Assembly: GCA_023412855.1 (NCBI GenBank)
Contig: JAEZRJ010000068.1
Span: 1-23,621 of the forward strand
Length of the DNA stretch: 23,621 nt
DNA from: Bacillota bacterium
GTDB taxonomy: Bacteria > Bacillota > Clostridia > Lachnospirales > Lachnospiraceae
Reading direction: 5' to 3'
Position 1 is the stretch's first letter. Each line of letters opens with the position of its first letter. This document shows positions 8,757 through 17,646 of the stretch, piece by piece. The notes under the pieces are model-generated. The model was not told where the DNA came from and searched no databases. It saw only the letters and a program-made list of their open reading frames with translations. The translations under genes and the position numbers were made by a program.

Positions 8757-8904
8757 GTTACTGTTCACTCCGTTCTCCGCAACGCATGATGTTCTGCAAT
8801 GCAAACTTTTTGCATTTATATTCGCTCCGCGAAGCAGAAATCATCTCTTTAATCACGTTCTTACGTAGCTTAACAGCAAGCGTTAAGCTACTGTGTGAAC
8901 AGTA
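8757..8904. repeat. Palindromic intergenic element (REP/MITE-like)
   Basis: This fills most of the 174-bp gap inside the operon. Outer arms TACTGTTCAC (8759-8768) and GTGAACAGTA (8895-8904) are perfect inverted repeats. Inside are a perfect 10-bp hairpin GTAGCTTAAC/GTTAAGCTAC (8865-8874, 8882-8891) and a perfect 8-bp hairpin AATGCAAA/TTTGCATT (8798-8805, 8809-8816). No T-tract follows, so it is not an ordinary terminator. Its left end matches the element at 18615-18642 in 23 of 28 bases. Confidence 0.7.
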
Positions 8905-8905
8905 C

Positions 8906-10273
8906 CTAAAAACCCACCGTAAAATTACCCAGCTTATAATTCCCCATATGATCCGGCGTCGAGAAGGTATCGGCTATTTGAATCACCCTATCCATCCGCG
9001 GGTCATAAATTCCCATACATAAAATATAGCTGCTCCGGTTAAACTGCTCCGGAGGAATCAACGCTTCCAGGCTCACCGGCTCTTGCGGCATCCACATGCG
9101 TGTGTCCGTATCTACCACGTATTCGTATATCCCGGAAAACGAAGCGTCACGAACCACGAACTTCACTTCGTATTTATGATAGCTGGGCGCAAAGCCCTGA
9201 TTGACTATCTTAACCGCTGCCTTAAGCCTTCCGGTTTTATCCGGGACAAGAGACAGGGATGCTTCTTCCACAGCAAACCGGTATCCCAAATGCGCTTCTA
9301 TGTATTCGAAGGCTGTCTTCTCCCTCCACGGCGCCTCACTTACCCCTGACTTAGAAGACTTCCATTTATTAAGCACCTTTTCATCGTAATCGCTGTGAAG
9401 GTAAGAAATCCTCATTTTCCTAAGCCCCTCCAGCGCCGGTCCCACATCGTTGCCCGGACATTCGTTAATGACCTCGCCTCCGTTGGAGACATACCGGCAC
9501 AACTGGTTCTGGAATTCCAGTTCATCCTTCCGTATCCACTTTTCGCTATAGGACTTGGAATCTTTCATACCCACATTTCCATAAGTTCCAAAGTCTGTGT
9601 CCGAAGCCATGATGCCGTCGTTAAATAAAGAAAATCGTGCCTTCTGAATATCCGTGAACGCGTTAGCCCTTTCTAATGGCTGGTAGGTCTTGAAAAGAGT
9701 CCGCCAAAAGTTCGGGCATCGAAGCGCTATCTGAGTGCTTTCACCCGAACATTCATATAGCTGTCTGGCCAGCCTGGCGATGTGGCGCTCGCTTAAGTAA
9801 CGGGAATTGTGCATCTCCCCCCAGCTTCCGATAAAGAGGCCCTGAAGGATGTAAATATGCTTCGTATATTCCTTCAACAGCGGAGCAAGCTGGCTCATAT
9901 GGTTCATGATAACAGAAATATCCTTCGGCTCGCTCAATATCCCCTTGCCTTCCCAATCATATAGGAAACGCACTACCATTTGTTTTTCCAGCTTCGTAAA
10001 ACGCTCAAAAATCATGCGCACCACTTCCAAAGCTTCCCCTGTCAGCTCCGTCTCATTAAAGTGCAGAAGATTGATCTCCACAAGGCAAAGCTGCCTCGAA
10101 GGCTCCACTCGCACCGCTTCAATAGGAATTCCCTCTACAGCCTCTATTTTGCTGTCAGCAAAAAAACGGTAGATGGAATAGAATCCACAGTATGGATTGT
10201 GTAAAGCCTCCGCTTTCTCCGTTCGGGGAAGCGGAATCCATTTCAATTTCATAACCTTATCCTTGTATTCCAT
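8906..10273 (-). CDS. DUF4874/DUF4832 glycosidase-like protein
   Basis: A 455-residue protein resembling the two-domain DUF4874-DUF4832 family, which has a TIM-barrel glycoside-hydrolase look followed by a beta-sandwich. The N-terminal domain opens with HNPYCGFYSI, has RFLYDWEGKG, and LQGLFIGSWGEMHNSRY, where the GxWGEMH glutamate is the likely catalytic residue. The C-terminal part contains the typical NQGFAPSYHKYEVKF sandwich strand. No signal peptide or TM segment is seen, so an enzyme expected to cut polysaccharide outside would be cytoplasmic unless exported another way. The start has GAAGGGA 9 nt upstream; a second ATG 21 bp downstream with AAGGA is possible. Its role in this operon may be to replace the PelA hydrolase; that is inference. 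Confidence 0.7.
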   Translation of the reverse strand: MEYKDKVMKLKWIPLPRTEKAEALHNPYCGFYSIYRFFADSKIEAVEGIPIEAVRVEPSRQLCLVEINLLHFNETELTGEALEVVRMIFERFTKLEKQMVVRFLYDWEGKGILSEPKDISVIMNHMSQLAPLLKEYTKHIYILQGLFIGSWGEMHNSRYLSERHIARLARQLYECSGESTQIALRCPNFWRTLFKTYQPLERANAFTDIQKARFSLFNDGIMASDTDFGTYGNVGMKDSKSYSEKWIRKDELEFQNQLCRYVSNGGEVINECPGNDVGPALEGLRKMRISYLHSDYDEKVLNKWKSSKSGVSEAPWREKTAFEYIEAHLGYRFAVEEASLSLVPDKTGRLKAAVKIVNQGFAPSYHKYEVKFVVRDASFSGIYEYVVDTDTRMWMPQEPVSLEALIPPEQFNRSSYILCMGIYDPRMDRVIQIADTFSTPDHMGNYKLGNFTVGF

Positions 10274-10313
10274 AAGAAAATTCCCTTCTGCATCATCTTA
10301 CTTCTACATCTCC

Positions 10314-11057
10314 TTACCTCTGTAATCCTCTTCTTACCCGAATGAAAACCGTCCAAATGCTAAGCGGCATGATCATCATATAGGTCAGCTGCTTCAAAAG
10401 CCCGGTATGCATGCTCACTCCTGCCGTCCTTTCGTGCATAACTGCGGTAGTCTCCTCCACCCGATATCCCAAAAGAAGCATCTGTATTATCATATTTGCA
10501 TCCGGATAAAAATAATCAAAGTTACCGTACATAGAATAATAAGTGAATGCTTTTCTATTCAGTCCCTGCAGACCGGACGTCGGGTCCGTAATCTTCTTGC
10601 CTGTCATACTCTTAATCAGCCATGAAAACATATTGATGGACATCCTCTTTATGCCGGAAATATGAAAGGATTCACTTCCCTCCACAAACCGCGAGCCTAT
10701 GACGATGTCCGGCAGGCTCCCGCCCTCGTCCGGTGTCGTCAGGCATCGATAGATATGAGCGATATTGGAAATATTGTGCTGCCCATCCGCATCCAGCTGT
10801 ATGACATACTCATAGCCCCGGCGCACTGCATATTTATACCCTACTTGAAGTGCAGAGCCGTATCCCAGATTGAAAACGTGGGTAACAAGAGATACGTGGT
10901 ACGACTTTTCGATATTCCCCGTCATATCCTTGGATGCGTCGTTGATTACAAGAATATCGGCGAAGCTGCGTATTTCCGGCTTACAAAGCTGATCGAACAA
11001 AGCCGTCATATTTGCTTCCTCATTAAATGCGGGAACAATGATCAATACGTTATTCAT
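10314..11057 (-). CDS. GT2 polyprenyl-phosphate sugar synthase-like glycosyltransferase
   Basis: A 247-residue GT2 of the dolichyl-phosphate-mannose-synthase-like group, expected to load a sugar onto undecaprenyl phosphate at the inner face of the membrane. The protein begins VLIIVPAFNEEANM, has DILVINDASKD (35-44), NLGYGSALQVGYKYA (63-77), the metal-binding QLDADGQH (DAD 89-91), DPTSGLQGLNRKAF (158-171) and a basic hydrophobic C-terminus. All key residues are present. The start at 11057 is fixed by AAGGAGGG 9 nt upstream; longer in-frame starts would run back into the preceding gene. Such enzymes are commonly found with a DUF2304 protein, which is present two genes upstream. Confidence 0.88.
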   Translation of the reverse strand: MNNVLIIVPAFNEEANMTALFDQLCKPEIRSFADILVINDASKDMTGNIEKSYHVSLVTHVFNLGYGSALQVGYKYAVRRGYEYVIQLDADGQHNISNIAHIYRCLTTPDEGGSLPDIVIGSRFVEGSESFHISGIKRMSINMFSWLIKSMTGKKITDPTSGLQGLNRKAFTYYSMYGNFDYFYPDANMIIQMLLLGYRVEETTAVMHERTAGVSMHTGLLKQLTYMMIMPLSIWTVFIRVRRGLQR

Positions 11058-11094
11058 AAAGCAATCCCTCCTTCGTAACAGTTTGGCCTTACGG

Positions 11095-12321
11095 CTAAAC
11101 TGTGCATTCCTCCTCAAGCATCGAAAGCAGTTCTTCCAAGTCCTCGGGAAATTCCAGCTTTTTCTCAAGTACATGCTTCTCATAGCTTTTTCTAAGCTCC
11201 GGATCATCAATTACTGTTTTTAGTCCTTCCGCCAGATTATCCGCCTCCAAAGCCAGAAGCATACCGTCGTAGCCGTGCTCGATCTGCTCCCGGTTGCCGG
11301 TGCAATCCGACGCCACAATGGCTTTCCCAAGAATCTGCGCTTCCTCTATAGCAATGCTTTTCCCCTCATAGCGGGTAGCATGAACGTAAATATCCGCCTG
11401 TTTTATATAAGGATAAGGGTTTTCCTTTACCCCAAGGAGAAGAAAGTCATCCTCCAGCCCAAACTTTCGAATCAACTGCTCTAAGGGCTTTCGCTCCATG
11501 CCCTCTCCGATTACATACCAGCGCGCGTCATAGCCCTGCGCCCGCAGTTTGGCTAACACTTCCACCGCGATGTCATAGCCCTTCTGGTAATGAAGCCGTC
11601 CTACGGTAACAAGGCGTATTCCCTGGAAATCATCCGTAAAACCGGCATTCTCCTGCGCTTTTTTCCTAATTCTCCGGATATCCAGAAGGTTGCGAAACAG
11701 CCGAATCTTATTCCGGTACTGTGGATAGACCTTGCAGAACTTCTCTCCTACCTCTTTGGATACAACGAAGATTTTCTCCGCTTCCTTATAGCAATCCTTA
11801 TCCATATCTAAAGTATAACCAGCCTTTTCATAATCAATGTGGATAAAGGCAGCTTTATGTTTCGCATTTACCCTGTCCGCAAGGCAATAGGCCGATGCCC
11901 CTTCTATGTAAGCTACCGCTAAATCATAGTCATCCGCTATCGCAGCGCGCCCATCCGCTAACAGCCGCCAGAAGAGCTTGTCATATTGCAGCTTCCTTCC
12001 CGTCTTTTTCTGCATGCGGATATTGCGGCACATGTACGGAAGCAAGCGAAAACCGGTCAGCTTATAGAAGAACGAACGTAACACCTCTGCACCAATGTAC
12101 ACATGGCCTTTAAAAGAGAGAACAGAACCGCTCCCTATATGCTTATTCAAAATGTGGACACCTTCGGGCACCTTGTCGAACAACTCTCCGTAAGGAATGA
12201 CCGCGTAGAGGAAAATCTCATATTTCTTCATAGAATCAAGTTTATTAAGAAGCTCGATCAAAGCGGTCTCTGCCCCGGCCCGGCCCATCGTGTTGATAAT
12301 AAACAATATACGTTTTCTCAT
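11095..12321 (-). CDS. GT4-family glycosyltransferase
   Basis: A 408-residue retaining GT-B enzyme expected to act in the cytoplasm on a lipid-linked or growing glycan. The N-terminal Rossmann domain starts ILFIINTMGRAGAETALIEL with the GGA-like loop. The C-terminal domain holds VTVGRLHYQKGYD (238-250) and the E-x7-E nucleotide-sugar motif as EGKSIAIEE (319-327). Length and motifs fit a complete enzyme. Its ATG overlaps the DUF2304 stop in an ATGA, implying translational coupling. Sugar specificity cannot be read. Confidence 0.9.
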   Translation of the reverse strand: MRKRILFIINTMGRAGAETALIELLNKLDSMKKYEIFLYAVIPYGELFDKVPEGVHILNKHIGSGSVLSFKGHVYIGAEVLRSFFYKLTGFRLLPYMCRNIRMQKKTGRKLQYDKLFWRLLADGRAAIADDYDLAVAYIEGASAYCLADRVNAKHKAAFIHIDYEKAGYTLDMDKDCYKEAEKIFVVSKEVGEKFCKVYPQYRNKIRLFRNLLDIRRIRKKAQENAGFTDDFQGIRLVTVGRLHYQKGYDIAVEVLAKLRAQGYDARWYVIGEGMERKPLEQLIRKFGLEDDFLLLGVKENPYPYIKQADIYVHATRYEGKSIAIEEAQILGKAIVASDCTGNREQIEHGYDGMLLALEADNLAEGLKTVIDDPELRKSYEKHVLEKKLEFPEDLEELLSMLEEECTV

Positions 12322-12800
12322 TCTGTCTGCTCCATGCCGGAATTTGTCGGTTCTCCGGAATTCATCGGTTCTCCGGAATTCTTTTGTTCCTCAATGTCCG
12401 CATGAGCCTTAGTGATTCCATGCAGATGTACCAGTTCCCCATCCCTTTCTATCAGCACCTTCAAATGACTGTTCTCCTCATTCAGCAAAGAAACCTGCAT
12501 CGCCAGCTCCTGCACTCTGGCAGACAGCTCCGCGATAGAATTATAGCAGTTGAATATCCCATAAGCCGCCAGAACGACAGCCAGCGCAAATATAATAGAA
12601 GGAGGATATTCCACCCCAAACAAATCGGAAATAAAATAAACCAGCTGGGGAATCAGTCCGAATAAAATGATGATAAATCCCCCGCTAATCCAGAACAAAC
12701 TCTGCTTCTCCGTCATCTTACGGACGATACTGGCCCTGCGTGCCATATAAATCAGAACAATACCCGTAAAACATACAAAAATTCGAAGTGTAATCGACAT
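12318..12800 (-). CDS. DUF2304 family membrane protein
   Basis: About 160 residues. Three hydrophobic segments (about 3-19, 34-52, 67-84) are followed by a short coiled coil (about 88-118) and a low-complexity tail of repeated NSGEP units. The pattern matches DUF2304, small membrane proteins often encoded beside polyprenyl-phosphate-sugar GT2 enzymes and thought to assist them. I chose the ATG at 12800 because a perfect AGGAGG lies 6 nt upstream; an ATG at 12818 would overlap the pelG stop and places that AGGAGG inside the gene. It is coupled to the next GT4 by an ATGA overlap. Confidence 0.8.
   Translation of the reverse strand: MSITLRIFVCFTGIVLIYMARRASIVRKMTEKQSLFWISGGFIIILFGLIPQLVYFISDLFGVEYPPSIIFALAVVLAAYGIFNCYNSIAELSARVQELAMQVSLLNEENSHLKVLIERDGELVHLHGITKAHADIEEQKNSGEPMNSGEPTNSGMEQTE
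12337..12390. repeat. 18-bp tandem repeat in the DUF2304 gene tail
   Basis: Three units start at 12337, 12355 and 12373, each beginning CCGGAATT. The first two are nearly identical and the third diverges at its end. They encode the NSGEPM/NSGEPT tail in frame, so slippage would change tail length by six residues without a frameshift. Confidence 0.75.
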
Positions 12801-12817
12801 ATGTGCCCTCCTTGTCA

Positions 12818-14290
12818 TTATCCCTTTGTTTTTTTCAAATCTGTTTTTCCTCTGTATATATTATAAACATCTTCCTCCGGCATATCCGAAGCCACTTGCT
12901 TCAGTACCGTTCCACGGCAGAAAATGTGATTATCCAAGTTTTTCTCCACGTAATGGAGCCTTAGATAAGAAAAAGTAAACGCCGCAAACGCTGCTGCAGT
13001 AAATCCCGCACCATACCAGATAGCTGGCAGTCCAGCGGAAAATATAGAGCCTATAAGCGCCACACCCGCAAATATAATACCGTTTAGCATCGCTCCGGTC
13101 AGATCATCGAAGTAATACAAAAATAAAAGCTCCGAATACATCAGATAAGAAATAAAATATCCCACTGCAAGCTGGGGATATATTTCCATAACCATCCCCG
13201 AAAATCCCATAAAGGGAAGTACCACAATCGCAACCAAATAGATAATGACCGATACGATGAACTGAATATGCACAAGAGAAAGAAGCTGCGAGGAAAGCCC
13301 TCGGAACATCCGCTTTTTCGCCTTCTGAATGCTGTCCAGCTTGCCGCCTATAACGGCCTCCGTATAATCCTTATACCTTTCGTGAAAATGCATCTCCACT
13401 CTGGAGATGAACAGCACGCTGGCGGAAATATTAGTGAACATGGCAAGGCAGGATGCCATATCATAGGGCTGATTGCTGACATAGGTGTTACGGACAACCA
13501 TATGCCACGGCTGAGCCCAGAATACAAAATTATGAATAAACAGCCCAAGCGTATAAAGGAAATTAGAAGCGATCAGCTTCCAGTATATTCTGTAATAACG
13601 AAGCACTGCTTTATAGTTTCGGCTGTTAGCAGGGAAATATTGCAGCACATTGGCAAGCTCCAGAGATGCAATCAACAAAAAGCCTATGGTCAGTGAAAGC
13701 AGCATGCTATACGTAATGGAAAATCCCAGCCCGAAACGGAAAATGACGGACAAAATAAAGCTAACACCCATACAGCATATAAAATATAAGGATATTTTCT
13801 TATACTGCTTTAAAATCGAGTTATACACCATCGTCGAAAAGGTCAGCGAAAGCCCCAAAAATCCCATATAAGTAGTAAACACATAGTATACAGGCACACC
13901 GCCCACTATGGTTTCATAAATATAGAAGGGAATCGCCACCATAGAAGAAAAGGTCAGGTTTGTGATCGTTCCCACATAAACGCAGGGTCTGATGTCCTCA
14001 TACCGCTGCTCATAGATCCTATCCGTCTGGAACTTCGACAGCACAGAGTTAAAAGGGGCAGAGGTCAGAAGGGAAAAGATAAATATGTAGAGAATACTGC
14101 TGGAAAATGTCTCCCTTTCCAGATATCCTACCGTATCGAAGCCCAGCACCTTATACATTGCAAACAAACAGCCGATGACCACCAGCATAGGTGCAATCGT
14201 ATATACGAAGCTAAAGCCTATCCCATAAAGTGCGGCGGTTACCGACCGCTTATCGAATATTTTATTTAACTGAATGCCAAGACCAGCCAT
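12818..14290 (-). CDS. pelG: PelG, Pel exopolysaccharide transporter
   Basis: A 490-residue polytopic protein of the PelG family in the MOP flippase superfamily, which moves Pel polymer across the cytoplasmic membrane. It begins with the characteristic MAGLGIQLNKIFDKRSVTAA and continues with about 12 TM segments, including LYGIGFSFVYTIAPMLVVIG, TSAPFNSVLSKFQTDRIYE and a conserved YEDIRPC region. Length matches known PelG. It starts 23 bp after the pelF stop with AAAGGA upstream, keeping the usual pelF-pelG order. No frameshift or missing segment is evident. Confidence 0.93.
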   Translation of the reverse strand: MAGLGIQLNKIFDKRSVTAALYGIGFSFVYTIAPMLVVIGCLFAMYKVLGFDTVGYLERETFSSSILYIFIFSLLTSAPFNSVLSKFQTDRIYEQRYEDIRPCVYVGTITNLTFSSMVAIPFYIYETIVGGVPVYYVFTTYMGFLGLSLTFSTMVYNSILKQYKKISLYFICCMGVSFILSVIFRFGLGFSITYSMLLSLTIGFLLIASLELANVLQYFPANSRNYKAVLRYYRIYWKLIASNFLYTLGLFIHNFVFWAQPWHMVVRNTYVSNQPYDMASCLAMFTNISASVLFISRVEMHFHERYKDYTEAVIGGKLDSIQKAKKRMFRGLSSQLLSLVHIQFIVSVIIYLVAIVVLPFMGFSGMVMEIYPQLAVGYFISYLMYSELLFLYYFDDLTGAMLNGIIFAGVALIGSIFSAGLPAIWYGAGFTAAAFAAFTFSYLRLHYVEKNLDNHIFCRGTVLKQVASDMPEEDVYNIYRGKTDLKKTKG

Positions 14291-14313
14291 ACACTACGTT
14301 TTCCTTTCTGCCA

Positions 14314-15798
14314 TTATCTATCTCTTTTTCCTGAAGAGCTCTCTGCTATGGACGGAGGCACGAAAATCTCCTCCGTATATTCCGCCGAACCAAGCGTTTG
14401 ATATATCTTACGGTAAGCTTCTTCCATGTAGACGCTTTTATATTTGCGCATCAGGCGTTTATAACCATTCTCGCCCATCCGATGGGCCATATCAGGATGT
14501 TCGGCCAACCTTAAAATCGCACGGGTGATTTCGGAAATATTCATAACAGGTACCACAATACCTGCCTCTCCGAAGGAATCATCTTCCCCGTAAACCAAGC
14601 CATAGCAGTTGCCTACGTTAGTGGCGATGCAAGGCTTCTTCGCAGCAAAACCCTCCAGAATCGTAAGCGGCTGTCCCTCACTGATGCTAGTAAGAATCGT
14701 CATATCCATCCGCCCGATATAATCCGTGGTCTGAATGCTTCCTGTAAATTCGATATTTTCTGCCTGCAAAGCCTTTACCAGATCTTTGCAGTCCTGGGCA
14801 TATTCAGCGTTCTCATCATCCGGTCCCATAATCCAAAGCTTTAGCATCGGCTCCCTTTCATGAGCGTAATAGAATGCATTAATCATTGTCTTTACGTCTT
14901 TAATCGGTGTCACACGAAGAATCGCACCCACATTGATATAAGGGTCATCCGGATCCTTCCCCGGAACTGACGAAAACCTCTCCGTATCAATGCCGTTGGG
15001 CGTCACGATAGCCTTTCCCGCAGGGCATCCAAGCTCTATCTGCAAGGTGCGCGCATGCTCGAAAAGTGAGGTCACCAAATCCGCATAATAATACGCACAT
15101 TGAGACATTTTTCGAAACTGCTCGATCCAAATCGTCTTATACACTCCCTGCACCCATTTCGCCTTAATAATTTCCTCTTCTCTCTCCCTTGTGTAAATAC
15201 CGTGCTCGCTGACGAGCAGCTTGGAATCGGGATACATGGACAATGCCTTACTTCCTATAATTCCAGCATAGCCCGTCGCCACGCAGTGGTAAATGTCAGC
15301 CTTAGGCGGTTTACATTTTAACGCAAAGAAAAGCGGCAGGTAAATAGAGCGCAGTGTCCATAGAAAGTCGGAGAAGGTTATGTCCGAGAACTTCATGGAA
15401 TAATATTCCTTCGTGATTTCTAAAAATTCCGGACTCATCAATATACGGTCAATGGAAATATTCTTCCTATTAAACATAGAAAATACTCTTATCCAATCCA
15501 CATCCTCGCCGATGACCAGACTGCGCAAGGCCTCAGTCTCCTCACCGCTTAGATGGAGACGCCTCTTCCCCGCCTTACGGTGTCCCACCCAATCCACATC
15601 CTGAAGATATACCTCGTGGATTTCCGTCAGATTATCCGGAAGCTGATAGGCGAATTTACCGCTTACGCTGCGGTCTGCAACGATCGTAATCAATTTAAAT
15701 TCTATATTCGGAAATAACCGAATGATGCTATGTATCCAACTGGATACACCGCCGACAACATAAGGATAACAGCCCTCTGCTATCATACACACAATCAT
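14314..15798 (-). CDS. pelF: PelF, Pel synthase glycosyltransferase (GT4)
   Basis: A 494-residue cytosolic GT4 that polymerises the Pel backbone from a UDP-sugar; known Pel is rich in N-acetylgalactosamine. The diagnostic PelF N-terminus is present: CMIAEGCYPYVVGGVSSWIH. The C-terminal domain carries VGAILRVTPIKDVKTMI and the E-x7-E donor motif EGQPLTILE (about 374-382). The ATG at 15798 is chosen because AGGAGG lies 7 nt upstream; a TTG 6 bp earlier would be too close. It lies between the PelA-like gene and pelG, as in Gram-positive pel operons. Confidence 0.93.
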   Translation of the reverse strand: MIVCMIAEGCYPYVVGGVSSWIHSIIRLFPNIEFKLITIVADRSVSGKFAYQLPDNLTEIHEVYLQDVDWVGHRKAGKRRLHLSGEETEALRSLVIGEDVDWIRVFSMFNRKNISIDRILMSPEFLEITKEYYSMKFSDITFSDFLWTLRSIYLPLFFALKCKPPKADIYHCVATGYAGIIGSKALSMYPDSKLLVSEHGIYTREREEEIIKAKWVQGVYKTIWIEQFRKMSQCAYYYADLVTSLFEHARTLQIELGCPAGKAIVTPNGIDTERFSSVPGKDPDDPYINVGAILRVTPIKDVKTMINAFYYAHEREPMLKLWIMGPDDENAEYAQDCKDLVKALQAENIEFTGSIQTTDYIGRMDMTILTSISEGQPLTILEGFAAKKPCIATNVGNCYGLVYGEDDSFGEAGIVVPVMNISEITRAILRLAEHPDMAHRMGENGYKRLMRKYKSVYMEEAYRKIYQTLGSAEYTEEIFVPPSIAESSSGKRDR

Positions 15799-15819
15799 AT
15801 CCAATCCTCCTGCTCTGTC

Positions 15820-17646
15820 TTACTGTGGGTTACTGGGAACTGTCTTGTTATTTTTCGGCTTTTCCAAGACATTTTCCTCCGTCAGATAAATTCTTACCTC
15901 CGGAGCCAGGGCCCTGATCAGCCAGGCCGTATCGGAAAGCTTCTCCACATCGGCATTCTCTGCGGATTCTACGCTGTTATTATAGGTACAAAGCACGAAA
16001 TAAGCCTCTTCTTCGAAATTCTTCATCCGAACCGTTATGCCCTTTTCTTCCCTTTCATAAACATAGTCCAACGCCATAAAACGTCTGATACGCTTCTCCA
16101 TTTCATATAAGGACACCATATCCAGCTTGGAAAAATCTTTGAAATACGTATCTCCCTTAGACCATTTCAAGCTTAGATTGTTCCATTCGTCCTCGTCGCT
16201 TTCCGGGTAAAACACCCGTCCGATATCTACTTCCATGTTACACATTCCGAGGGCATTTTCCACACAGATCATACGCAGGTCGTCCATCGTTTCATGCCGG
16301 TAACCGTCCAGATTGAATTTTACGGAGAGGACGCCGTCATTCAAAAAGTCTATCAGGGAATCCCCCTCTTCGTATCCCGACATAATCAGCCTTATATCTC
16401 TCAAATGTTCATAGTCCGCATTCCCGGCGATTTCCTCAGGCTTAAAGTCTGCCGCGTACAAAGCCGCAAAGCCGTATTCCGGTAAGTTTTCCTCCAGGAA
16501 CTGCTCATTATCTTCTTGTACTTTGGCAAGGCCTGTATCCGATACATGGTCAAAGGATAGGCCCATGTCTCCCGGAAGCTTACTTATTTCCCTCAGATAA
16601 AAGTTAAGGTAATCTGCGCGGTCCTTGTCCTGCACTGCATAATCCAGTTTCGAAGAGGCAAAAAAGCTATAGGAGCTGCCATAATTTTTCAATATCTGGA
16701 TGATGCCTGACCAAAGCAGGTCTCTGGCTACTGCCTCTGAACTACGGCTGTATAGCATCTGCATCGTCTCATCGTTCTCTCCGGAGAAATATGGATAATT
16801 CAGCACAGAAATCGTCTGCGCATTCACAATAGGATAGAGAAAGACATCTCCCTCCTGTGCCATGAAGCCTGTAAGGATGCCGAGCAAGGGCATTCCGTCA
16901 AAGAAATCGCTATTCACTGCGAAAACGAAAGACTTTTCAGTCGTAGTCTTCCAAAGAAGAGGCGGCAGATTTTTATCTTCGATGCCAAGCTCCTTCTGAT
17001 TGTCCAAGAGACCTACCGCATACACTTCATAGCCCGACGTCAAAGAATAATACGGCACATCGATCCGCGTATCGTCCTCCTCGCCGAAGTAATCGCCCTC
17101 TTTATACACCCGTTCCTTACTCAGCATGAAATCAGAGAATATCTTGATTCCATCCGCTTGCATCTCCTCCTTCACTCCCGCTTTGATACCGAAAAAAGCG
17201 GCGAACTGCGGGTCTGCAACGATTGCATTGTAATCCGGAAGCTTTGTGAAAATCATAGTCTTTCCCAGATCCGCATAGGAATAAAGAATGTCGCTGTCCT
17301 CTGCCGTCAGTTCATAATCGCTAAACAGCAGCAAATCATAAGTATCAATCTCCTCCTCGGGCACCCACGAGGTATAAAGCTGATAGGAGTACTTATTATA
17401 AATACACCACTCTTCAAGAAGCCTGGCCGCAGCAGTTTCCCCATCCGACGAAAGGATAGCCGCTCTTTTCTTCTGCTCTGCCGAAAAGACCTCTCTATCC
17501 TCATAGCTTACCTCTGCCTTGTCCGCAGCCCTGACATTTTCCGACGTATCCGACAACACATGGGACGAAACACCGGCAAACATGAACATGAAAAAGACCA
17601 TAAACAGCAATATAAAAATCACAAAATAATTTCCTTTTGAAATCAT
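15820..17646 (-). CDS. DUF2194/PelA-like membrane-anchored protein
   Basis: A 608-residue protein with one N-terminal membrane anchor (residues 8-24) and a large external part. Residues about 60-165 look like a ThuA/amidotransferase-like alpha-beta fold. Residues about 275-480 may be a deacetylase-like barrel: SYSFFASS (325-332) resembles the TFF strand and GLSFDHVSD (362-370) lies where an HxxxH metal motif would sit, but only H367 is present. It fits the DUF2194 family and occupies the place of the PelA deacetylase in Gram-positive pel operons. Its ATG overlaps the PelE stop (ATGA). Whether it deacetylates Pel or is an inactive scaffold is unclear. The family name is from memory of the pattern. 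Confidence 0.65.
   Translation of the reverse strand: MISKGNYFVIFILLFMVFFMFMFAGVSSHVLSDTSENVRAADKAEVSYEDREVFSAEQKKRAAILSSDGETAAARLLEEWCIYNKYSYQLYTSWVPEEEIDTYDLLLFSDYELTAEDSDILYSYADLGKTMIFTKLPDYNAIVADPQFAAFFGIKAGVKEEMQADGIKIFSDFMLSKERVYKEGDYFGEEDDTRIDVPYYSLTSGYEVYAVGLLDNQKELGIEDKNLPPLLWKTTTEKSFVFAVNSDFFDGMPLLGILTGFMAQEGDVFLYPIVNAQTISVLNYPYFSGENDETMQMLYSRSSEAVARDLLWSGIIQILKNYGSSYSFFASSKLDYAVQDKDRADYLNFYLREISKLPGDMGLSFDHVSDTGLAKVQEDNEQFLEENLPEYGFAALYAADFKPEEIAGNADYEHLRDIRLIMSGYEEGDSLIDFLNDGVLSVKFNLDGYRHETMDDLRMICVENALGMCNMEVDIGRVFYPESDEDEWNNLSLKWSKGDTYFKDFSKLDMVSLYEMEKRIRRFMALDYVYEREEKGITVRMKNFEEEAYFVLCTYNNSVESAENADVEKLSDTAWLIRALAPEVRIYLTEENVLEKPKNNKTVPSNPQ

Noticed and set aside
8865..8891. Terminator inside the operon at the 10-bp hairpin
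   Set aside because: The stem is perfect but no T-tract follows on either strand, so it fits a repeat element better than a rho-independent terminator.
8757..8904. CRISPR-like repeat
   Set aside because: Only two dispersed copies, no regular spacers and no cas genes.
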